From the NCBI GenBank assembly GCA_023488865.1, contig JAMDDG010000182.1, forward strand, positions 1 to 11,414: DNA of 11,414 nucleotides. Reading direction: 5' to 3'. A program made the position numbers and the translations under genes. Shown here one piece after another: positions 1 through 6,736 of the stretch. The stretch is from Bacteroidota bacterium. GTDB taxonomy: Bacteria; Bacteroidota; Bacteroidia; Bacteroidales; Prolixibacteraceae. The notes under the pieces were generated by a model, which worked only from the letters and a program-made list of their open reading frames with translations, had not been told where the DNA came from and made no database searches. Position 1 is the first letter of the stretch; each line of letters opens with the position of its first letter.

Positions 1-96
1 AACGGGGTTAATACATATTCTGCAACAGATACTTTAGTCATCAGGGACAGAGCTGTTAAAATGGAAGTATACACACCTAAAGTTATCACACCCTAG
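1..96 (+). CDS. C-terminal end of an unidentified protein (partial)
   Basis: An open frame runs from the first base of the window to a TAG stop at 94-96 and gives the last 31 residues of a protein. The visible tail contains TLVIRDRAVKMEVYTP, an alternating hydrophobic and charged pattern that would fit the last strands of a beta-sandwich, such as the C-terminal domain of a secreted glycosidase. That is only a guess, as no catalytic motif lies in this piece. The direction matches all downstream genes, so it is probably the preceding gene of the same cluster, but 266 bp separate it from the next start and the two may be transcribed separately. The family cannot be named from what is visible. 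Confidence 0.55.
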   Translation, partial: NGVNTYSATDTLVIRDRAVKMEVYTPKVITP

Positions 97-362
97 TCGA
101 TTAAGCAGGAGTATTTTATAAGAACCAGTATTTTGTAATATAGTTAAAGAAGGAAAGATTCGCTTCAACAGTGACAATTTGTTGTCTTTATGGGTGACTT
201 GGATTTTCAACACCCGTTATTGACAAAGGAGATGTTTTTGCCCTGAATTTTACGTCCCCATGCTTGTAATTTAAGACATTGCTTAACTAGCAAAGGTGCC
301 AAGAGAGTTATTTTTTATGAAGTAATTAATGAGAATAACAAAACCAAGTAAACTTAATAACC
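97..362. other. Intergenic region without a recognisable gene
   Basis: No reading frame of useful length or with protein-like composition is present here in my reading. It is the longest gap in the window and lies before the first GH99-like gene, so it is the likeliest place for a promoter of the downstream gene run. I could not find a convincing Bacteroidota-type promoter (TTTG about 19 bases before TAnnTTTG). The nearest resemblance is TGTTTTTG at 233-240, which lacks a matching upstream box. The last 32 bases belong to the leader repeat shared with the next gene. Confidence 0.5.
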
Positions 363-388
363 ATGAAAAAGTATTCAAGCTATTTATT
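331..388 (+). repeat. Leader repeat, copy 1 (5' end of first GH99-like gene)
   Basis: These 58 bases match 1584-1641 with four mismatches by direct comparison. The repeat spans the last 32 bases of the untranslated leader, the ATG and the first eight to nine codons (MKKYS start). Similarity drops sharply beyond it on both sides. Such high conservation of an untranslated stretch between two genes whose mature parts differ much more suggests a recently copied, or functionally constrained, translation start module. Confidence 0.85.
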
Positions 389-1541
389 GAAAGGGTTAAG
401 GAATTTAATCGGATGGCATTTTCTCTACAAAAGGATTGCAAAAATAATGGTTCTTTCTGTCGGGTTGCTGGCCGTGGCCGGATGGACATGGAACGCCGGG
501 GCTCAGGAACCAAAACCGCGAATGAAGATCGGCGCGTATTACTTCGCTGGTTGGTCTGGCCAGAGCCGGTTCGACGACGGAACACCGGAAAATGTCTGGG
601 CTAAGGGAATGCCGACGCATTACACCAGGAAACTGGCAACTGAGTTCGCGGGGCGTACACCGATTTGGGGCTGGCGTGACGATACGCAAGAGATAATGGA
701 GCGGCAAATTGACCTCGCTGCAGATAACGGGCTGGCATATTTCTCGTTTTGCTGGTACTGGGCTGACAATAAGGGGCCAATCAACGTTGAGAAGATTGAG
801 GCAGACTCGAAGCATCTGCCAATGCGCCTGTTCATGCAGGCAAAAAACAATAACCGGATGGAGTTCAGCTTGCTGGTGGCAAACCACGGCGGGTTTGAGA
901 TCATCGGGGTGGATGCATGGAAGCAGGCAGCAGACTACTGGATAAAGAATTACTTCAAGCATCCGCGCTATCTGCGCATGGATGGAAAACCGGTGATAGT
1001 AATATTCGGCACAGGCGGTGGCAATTCGGAAGGATTCGCGTACTTGCAGGAAGCAGCACGCAAGGCGGGATTCCCAGGTGTGGAGATCGCCTCTAACGGT
1101 CGCGGTAAACGTGAAGTTGGGTACACATTGTGGGCAAACTATGGGATTCTTCCACCAAGACCCAAGCCTGGAATGCATTCTTATTCAGAGATTATAGAAG
1201 CTTCCTTGCTCAGGTGGAAAGGTACTCCGGAACAACGGTATATTCCATCGGTGTCGGTAGGTTGGGACAATCGTCCATGGTCAGGACCTGGCGGTTTGAG
1301 TAATAGCGGGGTGGACAATTCGTATTATTTTATTGAGGGAAAATCACCTGACGCATTCGCCAGACTCCTGGAGCTAACGATACAGTGGATGGATATGAAT
1401 CCGGATGAGGTGACCAAGGACCGGCTGGCGGTGATCTATGCCTGGAACGAGATCGGCGAAGGCGGCTGGCTCGTGCCTTGCAAGGACGACCCTGACGGGG
1501 CTTATCTGAAGGCTATCCGGAACGTTGTTTTTGGAAAGTGA
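363..1541 (+). CDS. Secreted GH99-like (WbsX-type) glycosidase, copy 1
   Basis: A 392-residue exported protein of the GH99-like / WbsX-type TIM-barrel group, which includes relatives of endo-alpha-mannanases. The mature part opens with IGAYYFAGW (residues 56-64), the first barrel strand of this group. A WGWRDD box follows at 102-107, then FCWYW at 129-133, and near the C-terminus YAWNEIGEG at 359-367. In GH99 enzymes the paired glutamates of a WNExxEG motif are catalytic; here they would be E363 and E366. The substrate is unknown. The signal peptide is unusually long: about 28 residues with Lys/Arg precede the hydrophobic stretch LSVGLLAVAG, with probable cleavage after the GAQ region near 47-48. 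The ATG at 363 is supported by an equivalent start in the next gene. Base composition is more GC-rich than in the paralogues. The next paralogue starts 74 bp downstream, probably in the same transcript. Confidence 0.85.
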   Translation: MKKYSSYLLKGLRNLIGWHFLYKRIAKIMVLSVGLLAVAGWTWNAGAQEPKPRMKIGAYYFAGWSGQSRFDDGTPENVWAKGMPTHYTRKLATEFAGRTPIWGWRDDTQEIMERQIDLAADNGLAYFSFCWYWADNKGPINVEKIEADSKHLPMRLFMQAKNNNRMEFSLLVANHGGFEIIGVDAWKQAADYWIKNYFKHPRYLRMDGKPVIVIFGTGGGNSEGFAYLQEAARKAGFPGVEIASNGRGKREVGYTLWANYGILPPRPKPGMHSYSEIIEASLLRWKGTPEQRYIPSVSVGWDNRPWSGPGGLSNSGVDNSYYFIEGKSPDAFARLLELTIQWMDMNPDEVTKDRLAVIYAWNEIGEGGWLVPCKDDPDGAYLKAIRNVVFGK

Positions 1542-1583
1542 TTTTGATGATGAAAAAATATCAAAATAAACTAAAAAGATAAA

Positions 1584-1641
1584 GAGGATAACAAAACCAA
1601 GTAAACTTGATAATCATGAAAAAGTATTCAAACTATTTATT
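1584..1641 (+). repeat. Leader repeat, copy 2 (5' end of second GH99-like gene)
   Basis: This is the partner of the leader repeat at 331-388, differing at four of 58 positions. It includes the A-rich untranslated stretch, the ATG at 1616 and codons for MKKYSNYLF. It lies in the 74-bp gap between the two tandem GH99-like genes and supports ATG 1616 over the in-frame TTG at 1607 as the start, because copy 1 has no start codon at the position matching 1607. Confidence 0.85.
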
Positions 1642-2785
1642 CACAGGGGCTGGAATTTTAAAGGGATGGAAGACTAAAACGTCCCTCTACCCGAAAGTTG
1701 CCCTGCTGGCCGGAATTTTGGTTTTAACCGGATTTGCATGGAATGCCGGGGCTCAAGGTAAAAAACCTCAATTAAAAGTTGGCGCCTATTATTTCGATGG
1801 TTGGGCAGGCCAAAATCGTAAGGCGAGTGACCCCAATGAACCTTGGGCAAAGAATGCTCCAACTAATTTAAGTCGCCGGATGGTTGAGGAATTTCCTGAA
1901 AGGGAACCTGTTTGGGGTTGGCGGGATGACTCTCAGGCTATAATGGAAAGACAAATTGATTTAGCTGCAGATAATGGGATCGAGTTTTTTCTGTTTTGCT
2001 GGTATTGGAGAGATAGTAACGGGTCTATTAATCCTGCGGCTATCGAAAACCTTTCCCTGCATACGAGTATGAACCTGTATATGAAAGCAAAAAATAAGAA
2101 TAGAATAAAGTTCAGTTTGTTGGTTGCCAACCATGGAGGTTCGGAGATTAAAGGCACGGATAATTGGGGAAAAGCAACTGAATATTGGATGCAATACTTT
2201 AAGGATCCTCAATATGTTACCGTTGATGGCAAACCACTGGTCGTGATTTTTAATTCGGGAGGAATTGATAACGATGCCCTTGCCCGTATGCAGGAAGTCT
2301 CAAAAAAAGAAGGATTGAAGGGTGGTTTATCAATTGCAGGTTGTGGAAATACTGCAAATAAGAGTTTTAATTATAGAACACACTATAACATGAATCCTGG
2401 ATATATCGCCGGGGCAGAGGAGCATAAATATGCGGAATTGGTTGATGCACATGAAAAGCAATGGATAGGAACAGAGAAACAACCATATATACCGGAAGTA
2501 ACTGTCGGATGGGATAAACGTCCCTGGGAAGATAAAACCGGAAATGGCCAGGGCGGTGCAAAACAAGGTTGGTACTTTCCTGATCGTACTCCTGAACAAT
2601 TTAAAGGTTTCTTAACTGATGCCATAACATGGATGGACAAACACCCGGCTCAAACAACAAAGGAACGTTTTGTTTTAATATATGCCTGGAATGAACTTGG
2701 TGAAGGTGGGTATTTGGTTCCGACAAAAGGAGACCCTGAAGCAACCTACCTGAAGGTTATACGAAGCGTTGTTCTTGGAAAATGA
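1616..2785 (+). CDS. Secreted GH99-like (WbsX-type) glycosidase, copy 2
   Basis: A 389-residue paralogue of the preceding gene with the same landmarks: VGAYYFDGW at 55-63, WGWRDD at 100-105, FCWYW at 127-131, VANHGG at 170-175 and YAWNELGEG at 356-364. E360 and E363 are the presumed active-site glutamates by analogy with GH99. The signal peptide has a long polar start followed by a hydrophobic core (VALLAGILVLTG) and a probable signal peptidase I site near the GAQ at 45-47; there is no lipobox cysteine. Base composition is ordinary for the window, unlike copy 1. Large parts of the coding sequence are identical to the third copy at 6737-7939. It is followed after 52 bp by the GH28-like gene. 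The exact glycan target cannot be read from the sequence. Confidence 0.87.
   Translation: MKKYSNYLFTGAGILKGWKTKTSLYPKVALLAGILVLTGFAWNAGAQGKKPQLKVGAYYFDGWAGQNRKASDPNEPWAKNAPTNLSRRMVEEFPEREPVWGWRDDSQAIMERQIDLAADNGIEFFLFCWYWRDSNGSINPAAIENLSLHTSMNLYMKAKNKNRIKFSLLVANHGGSEIKGTDNWGKATEYWMQYFKDPQYVTVDGKPLVVIFNSGGIDNDALARMQEVSKKEGLKGGLSIAGCGNTANKSFNYRTHYNMNPGYIAGAEEHKYAELVDAHEKQWIGTEKQPYIPEVTVGWDKRPWEDKTGNGQGGAKQGWYFPDRTPEQFKGFLTDAITWMDKHPAQTTKERFVLIYAWNELGEGGYLVPTKGDPEATYLKVIRSVVLGK
1784..2594 (+). repeat. Long direct repeat, copy A (inside second GH99-like gene)
   Basis: This stretch aligns without gaps to 6923-7733 at a constant offset of 5139 bp. Identity is complete at 1784-1863 (80 bp), 1889-2331 (443 bp), 2415-2497 (83 bp) and 2507-2594 (88 bp) by base-by-base reading. 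Differences cluster in the short stretches between, mainly around 1864-1888 and 2332-2414. Outside the repeat the two genes remain homologous but are visibly more diverged. Confidence 0.9.
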
Positions 2786-2837
2786 GAACGGGGGAAATCG
2801 ACATTAAATTTCTAAATCAAAACAAGAACCATTCATT

Positions 2838-4385
2838 ATGAGATATTACCTGTTTTTAATTCTGTGTGCACTTTGGGCTTTATCAGGTTGCAGGTCAAAA
2901 GTGATTGTATATCCTACTCCTGAACAGGAACCAAAATCGGCTGATTTTGAAATGTTTGTTAATAACAAACCGGTATTTGTTTACCAAGCAAGGGTATCAA
3001 AATACCCCATCAATCAGGTCTGGCCGGGATACCAGAGGCCAATCAACCAGACAGAAATTGCTTCATTTGCCTATTTTGATCTCGATGGGGAAGTTGAAAT
3101 CAAGATCAATTCAAGTAAGGAGATAAAAACGCTTGATATCCGCCCAAGTGAGTATGGAATTAAAGCGACAATCGAGGGTAGCTTAATTAAAATAAAATTA
3201 TCAAAGCCTATGCAATTCAGTGTTGAGGTTAACGGGTATCACCATGCTTTACACATCTTTGCAAATCCTGTCGAGAATTTTAACATCAATAAAGAAGATC
3301 CCAAAGTTCATTATTTCGGGCCCGGAATACATGAAGCAGGGGTAATCAATGTTAAGAGTAATGAAACTGTATTTATAGATGGCGGTGCAATCGTTTATGG
3401 AAATATAAACAGCGAAAATGCCCGTAATATAAAGATACTTGGCCGAGGTATTCTTGATGCCAGTAAGATAGAGCGAAACAAAGCTCTCCATATGATTAAC
3501 CTGAAAAAGGTTGTAAACGCAACCATAAGTGGGATTATCCTTCGCGATGCACATATTTGGGCATTAACACCTACAAGCTGTGACAGCGTTACAATCAACA
3601 ACATTAAAATGATCGGCTTATGGCGTTATAATTCTGATGGAATTGACATTGTAAACTGTAAGAGCGTAATTATCAGGAATTCATTCATCAGGGCATTTGA
3701 TGATAATATTGTGATCAGGGGAACAAGAGGGCCTTACAATGAGGGTTATAAGATGATTGAAAATATTGCAGTCGATAGTTGTGTCCTTTGGAATGACTGG
3801 GGCAGGGCTTTGGAGATCGGTGCCAGCACTGTTATAGATACCATGAAAAACATTACTTTCTCAAATTGTCATATTCCACATTTCACCTCGGTAGCTATGG
3901 ATATACAAAATTGTGACAGGGGAACTGTAAAAGATGTCCATTTTAAAAATATATCCATCGAAGGCCAGATATCAGACAGCCTGACTCTTGGAACGCTTCC
4001 GATATTCACAAAGGCATGGGGCAAAATAATTGTACTGGGCATTTATGGAAGCTTTTATTCGTCGGATACCACGAGGGGCCATATTGATCATATTTACTTT
4101 AACAATATCAGACTTCAAAGCGTCAATCCAACGGGTATTTATCATACTGATTATGACAGCACCCTTATCAAGAACGATGTAAACTATTTTATCAGGGACA
4201 ATATTTACTTCGGCAATATCAAAGCAAACAGTACGAAACCGACATGTGTCTATCTGTTTGGCTCTGACAGCACCCATATTGTGAACAACATCTTTATCAA
4301 TAATTTTTCTCACAATGGCACAAAGGTGACAGACTTGCTGACGGTCGGGAAAAATGAATTTGTGAAGAATGTTTTTATGAAATAG
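2838..4385 (+). CDS. GH28-like beta-helix glycoside hydrolase, lipoprotein
   Basis: A 515-residue protein with a lipoprotein signal (LSGC, Cys18), so probably membrane-anchored. Residues about 30-145 look like an N-terminal beta-sandwich. From YFGPGIHEAG (159-168) a right-handed parallel beta-helix begins, with repeated short strands such as NIKILGRGILD and VTINNIKMIG. The active-site region contains NSDGID (265-270) and FDDN (287-290). D267, D288 and D289 have the 21-22 residue spacing of the three catalytic aspartates in GH28 polygalacturonases. The usual GHG histidine is not seen; the equivalent stretch appears to be GRALEIGA (322-329). A beta-sandwich before a beta-helix is also known in GH49 enzymes, so the family assignment is approximate. 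Action on an acidic or branched polysaccharide is likely; the precise bond is not known. It lies 52 bp after the GH99-like pair. Confidence 0.78.
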   Translation: MRYYLFLILCALWALSGCRSKVIVYPTPEQEPKSADFEMFVNNKPVFVYQARVSKYPINQVWPGYQRPINQTEIASFAYFDLDGEVEIKINSSKEIKTLDIRPSEYGIKATIEGSLIKIKLSKPMQFSVEVNGYHHALHIFANPVENFNINKEDPKVHYFGPGIHEAGVINVKSNETVFIDGGAIVYGNINSENARNIKILGRGILDASKIERNKALHMINLKKVVNATISGIILRDAHIWALTPTSCDSVTINNIKMIGLWRYNSDGIDIVNCKSVIIRNSFIRAFDDNIVIRGTRGPYNEGYKMIENIAVDSCVLWNDWGRALEIGASTVIDTMKNITFSNCHIPHFTSVAMDIQNCDRGTVKDVHFKNISIEGQISDSLTLGTLPIFTKAWGKIIVLGIYGSFYSSDTTRGHIDHIYFNNIRLQSVNPTGIYHTDYDSTLIKNDVNYFIRDNIYFGNIKANSTKPTCVYLFGSDSTHIVNNIFINNFSHNGTKVTDLLTVGKNEFVKNVFMK

Positions 4386-4467
4386 TATGAATCTTGAGGT
4401 GATAATAATTGAAACGTAAACTACTGACAATCTTACATAGACATCCACCTTATAATCTTTTCGCATT

Positions 4468-4638
4468 ATGAATCATAAACTATTTAATAACCTATGTCTC
4501 GGGAGCTTGTTAGCCGGCCCGTTACTTGCATTCTCACAAGTAACTCCCAATTTCGTGTTTATTATTGCCGACGATGTCAGTTGGAATGATATTGGATGTT
4601 ATGGAAATAAAGGTGAAATAAAACATGGGCAATGTTGA
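4468..4638 (+). pseudogene. Truncated S1-type sulfatase remnant (N-terminal 56 codons)
   Basis: A short reading frame opens with a signal peptide (hydrophobic LCLGSLLAGPLLAFSQ) and continues into PNFVFIIADDVSWNDIG followed by CYGN. This is the classic beginning of an S1 sulfatase, in which the two adjacent aspartates (residues 35-36) bind the active-site calcium. After YGNKGEIKH the sequence leaves the family pattern and stops at TGA 4636-4638. The Cys/Ser-x-Pro-x-Arg maturation motif and about 400 further residues normally expected are absent, and the next gene starts 30 bp later. The simplest reading is a deletion that removed most of the gene. A small functional secreted peptide is possible but less likely. 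The start (ATG 4468) is well placed before the signal peptide. Confidence 0.8.
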
Positions 4639-4668
4639 ATAAATTTAATTTTTAGGGGATTATAAACA

Positions 4669-6735
4669 ATGAACTTGATCAATCATATCAATCATATCAA
4701 TCATATCAATCAAATGAACAGAAGCCGGTACTATTTATTGCTTTTAAACTATGTAGTGGCAATAATTTTTATGTTATTGTTCACTCATGCTTCGTTCGCT
4801 CAGCATACTGGAAATAAGGTGATTAATAATCTGATGTCATCGGAAGAATGGCATTTTTCGGGACACCTGGGACAATACCTTGATAAAATAGCAGAAGAAC
4901 GAATTTTAAAGCGGGATAGCTGGAATGTGATTTACCCTGAGACAGAAGAGGCTTTTCGTCTGCGTGAGGATGATAAAAACTATCCTAAAACAGGGCAGTG
5001 GCGCGGGGAATTTTGGGGGAAATATATTCTTTCTGCAATTGCTGCATGTCGTTATTACCACTCGGATGAACTGAAAAGCCGCATTGCGACTGCAGTGAAA
5101 GGATTGCTTTCTACCCAGGATGACAATGGTTATATCGGTACTTATGCACATTCTGATTTTCTGGAAGGCAACAATTGGAATGTTTGGAACCGTAAGTACA
5201 CACTTTGGGGATTGATCGAATCGTGGGAACTTTTAGGCGACCGCGCTATCCTTACTTCGGCGGTACGATTTGCAGACCACCTGATTTCGGAGGTTGGGCC
5301 AGGATCAAAGGATATTGTAAGAACAGGGAATTTTTATGGGATGCCAAGCAGTTCAATCCTTCAGCCTATGGTTAAACTTTATATCGCGACCGGGCAAAGG
5401 AAATATCTTGAATATACAGAATATATAGTCAGGCAATGGTCAGAACATCCGGAAGGATTACCTGATATTTTGAACAAAGGATTGAGCGGGGCTCCTGTTC
5501 ATAGCTGGTTTCCCCAGGTTGATCCGTATCAATGGGGCAAAGGATATGAATTTACATCCTGTGTTGAAGGGTTGGTCGAATTGTACAAAGTAACCGGGAA
5601 ACAGCAATATTTTGAAGCAGCCAAAAATATACATGCCGCACTCGTAAAATGGGAACGGACACCAATAGGTAGCGTAAGTTTTAATGATAAATATGTAGGA
5701 TCTGCCGGATTAATTAATACAGTATCGGAAATATGTGATGCAGTTTATTGGAACCGCCTTTCTTTTGAGTTATTTAAATTGACGGGAGATGAAAAGTATA
5801 TTGACGAAATTGAAAGAACACTTTATAACTCACTTTTATGTGCTTTTAATCGTGAAGGGACATGGGGACTGCGCCGGTTAAGAATGTCACATACCCATAT
5901 TCCGGCACAGAATCATTTTTTACAGCACCACCAGTGTTGCACGGATAATCTGCCGAGGGGATTGTTTCAGGCTGCTGAGGCAGCACTATGTATTTCCAAT
6001 GGCAATGTATATCTTTCGTTATTTAGCGAGGGTGAAGGCAGTGTTGATCTCACGTCAGGAAGGAAAATCCGGTTAAAGATAGAAGGGGATTTTTTAAGTA
6101 AATCCTTTGTAAAGGCAACTTTATCAACTGACGGATCGGAACAATTTAGTTTGTTTATCAGAACACCACATTGGAGCAAACAGACATCTGTTAAAGTCAA
6201 CGGGACTGCCCAAAAAGGGGAAATATCTGAAAATTGGATGAAGATAAACCGGATATGGAAAAACGGGGATGTCATAGATATTTCATTCGATTTGGCTGTG
6301 AGGTGGGAAGCTTTTGATACAACAAAATCTGCTTCGTTATTCCATAAAATTGATTTTTATGATAATGAATGGGCTAAAATGAAATTTATGGACGGAAGTA
6401 ATAAGGATAATAATCGAAGGTATGAACATGTAAAAAGTCTTTCTACTGATGATGCGTTGCCACAAAAACCTGCAGTGACATTTTTCTATGGACCAATTGC
6501 CCTTGCACGAGATGTAAGGATCACCGGCACTGATGTTTTCTTTCCTGTTAAGGTTCCAATGGATGCTGGGGTTATTTCAATACGTCCGATTCAGGCTCCC
6601 CCGGGAATCTGGAAAGCATTCGAACTGGATTTGGGGGAAGGTAAGAGCATTAAGTTCTGCGATTTCTCCTCTGCCGGAAATACATGGAGTAAGGATTCTC
6701 AATTTAATACATGGTGCATTGTTAAGTCTGAATAG
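4669..6735 (+). CDS. GH127-like (DUF1680) putative beta-L-arabinofuranosidase-type enzyme
   Basis: A 688-residue exported protein (673 if begun at ATG 4714) of the DUF1680 / GH127-like group, an (alpha/alpha)6 barrel followed by beta-domains. The signal peptide (LLLLNYVVAIIFMLLF, then ASFAQ at 41-45) is present with either start. Barrel landmarks include WRGEFWGKY (111-119), DDNGYIGTY (151-159), WNVWNRKYTLWGL (170-182) and YEFTSCVEGLVELY (293-306). In GH127 HypBA1 a zinc ion is held by a Glu, a Cys two residues later and a Cys-Cys pair, one Cys being the nucleophile. The matching residues here are E354 and C356 (SEIC) and C423-C424 (QCCTDN). The acid/base glutamate usually about 16 residues before the zinc Glu is not evident: SFNDKY occupies that stretch. 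Substrate therefore uncertain; beta-L-arabinofuranosides are the family precedent. The next gene begins one base after its stop. Confidence 0.82.
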   Translation: MNLINHINHINHINQMNRSRYYLLLLNYVVAIIFMLLFTHASFAQHTGNKVINNLMSSEEWHFSGHLGQYLDKIAEERILKRDSWNVIYPETEEAFRLREDDKNYPKTGQWRGEFWGKYILSAIAACRYYHSDELKSRIATAVKGLLSTQDDNGYIGTYAHSDFLEGNNWNVWNRKYTLWGLIESWELLGDRAILTSAVRFADHLISEVGPGSKDIVRTGNFYGMPSSSILQPMVKLYIATGQRKYLEYTEYIVRQWSEHPEGLPDILNKGLSGAPVHSWFPQVDPYQWGKGYEFTSCVEGLVELYKVTGKQQYFEAAKNIHAALVKWERTPIGSVSFNDKYVGSAGLINTVSEICDAVYWNRLSFELFKLTGDEKYIDEIERTLYNSLLCAFNREGTWGLRRLRMSHTHIPAQNHFLQHHQCCTDNLPRGLFQAAEAALCISNGNVYLSLFSEGEGSVDLTSGRKIRLKIEGDFLSKSFVKATLSTDGSEQFSLFIRTPHWSKQTSVKVNGTAQKGEISENWMKINRIWKNGDVIDISFDLAVRWEAFDTTKSASLFHKIDFYDNEWAKMKFMDGSNKDNNRRYEHVKSLSTDDALPQKPAVTFFYGPIALARDVRITGTDVFFPVKVPMDAGVISIRPIQAPPGIWKAFELDLGEGKSIKFCDFSSAGNTWSKDSQFNTWCIVKSE
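4681..4716 (+). repeat. 9-bp tandem repeat at the start of the GH127-like gene
   Basis: The unit AATCATATC occurs three times in perfect tandem (4681-4707), followed by a degenerate fourth unit, AATCAAATG, whose last three bases form an in-frame ATG (4714-4716). The preceding nine bases (AACTTGATC) resemble a further decayed unit. If translated from ATG 4669 the repeat encodes Asn-His-Ile units; if translation begins at ATG 4714 it is untranslated leader. Changes in copy number would keep the frame, so they would alter the length of the leader or N-terminus but not switch the gene off. Confidence 0.9.
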
Positions 6736-6736
6736 T

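Noticed and set aside
200..245. Possible Bacteroidota promoter around TGTTTTTG at 233-240
   Set aside because: The -7-like box deviates from TAnnTTTG and no TTTG box lies at the right distance upstream, so it is not better than chance.
271..286. Short inverted repeat TTAAG/CTTAA upstream of the first GH99-like gene
   Set aside because: A 5-bp AT-rich stem is common by chance in such sequence and no T-run follows.
405..1178. A 257-codon frame on the - strand opposite the first GH99-like gene
   Set aside because: It lies wholly opposite a gene with clear family motifs and a signal peptide, and its translation is rich in Cys, His and Pro without recognisable domains. It is a shadow of the GC-rich coding strand.
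331..1641. Leader repeats as terminal repeats of an insertion sequence or as attachment sites
   Set aside because: They are direct repeats that include start codons and early coding sequence of two paralogous genes. No transposase or integrase gene and no inverted ends are present.
3972..4466. A 164-codon frame on the - strand over the end of the GH28-like gene
   Set aside because: It is antisense to a well-supported beta-helix gene and shows no domain, signal peptide or plausible start context.
4681..4716. The 9-bp repeats as a CRISPR array or iteron origin
   Set aside because: There are no spacers, the units are far too short for CRISPR, only three are perfect, and no replication gene is nearby.
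6533..6736. Upstream extension of the third GH99-like gene into the GH127-like gene
   Set aside because: The frame stays open but would add 68 residues before the signal peptide and overlap the conserved GH127-like C-terminus by 200 bases. The start at 6737 gives an N-terminus like those of the paralogues.
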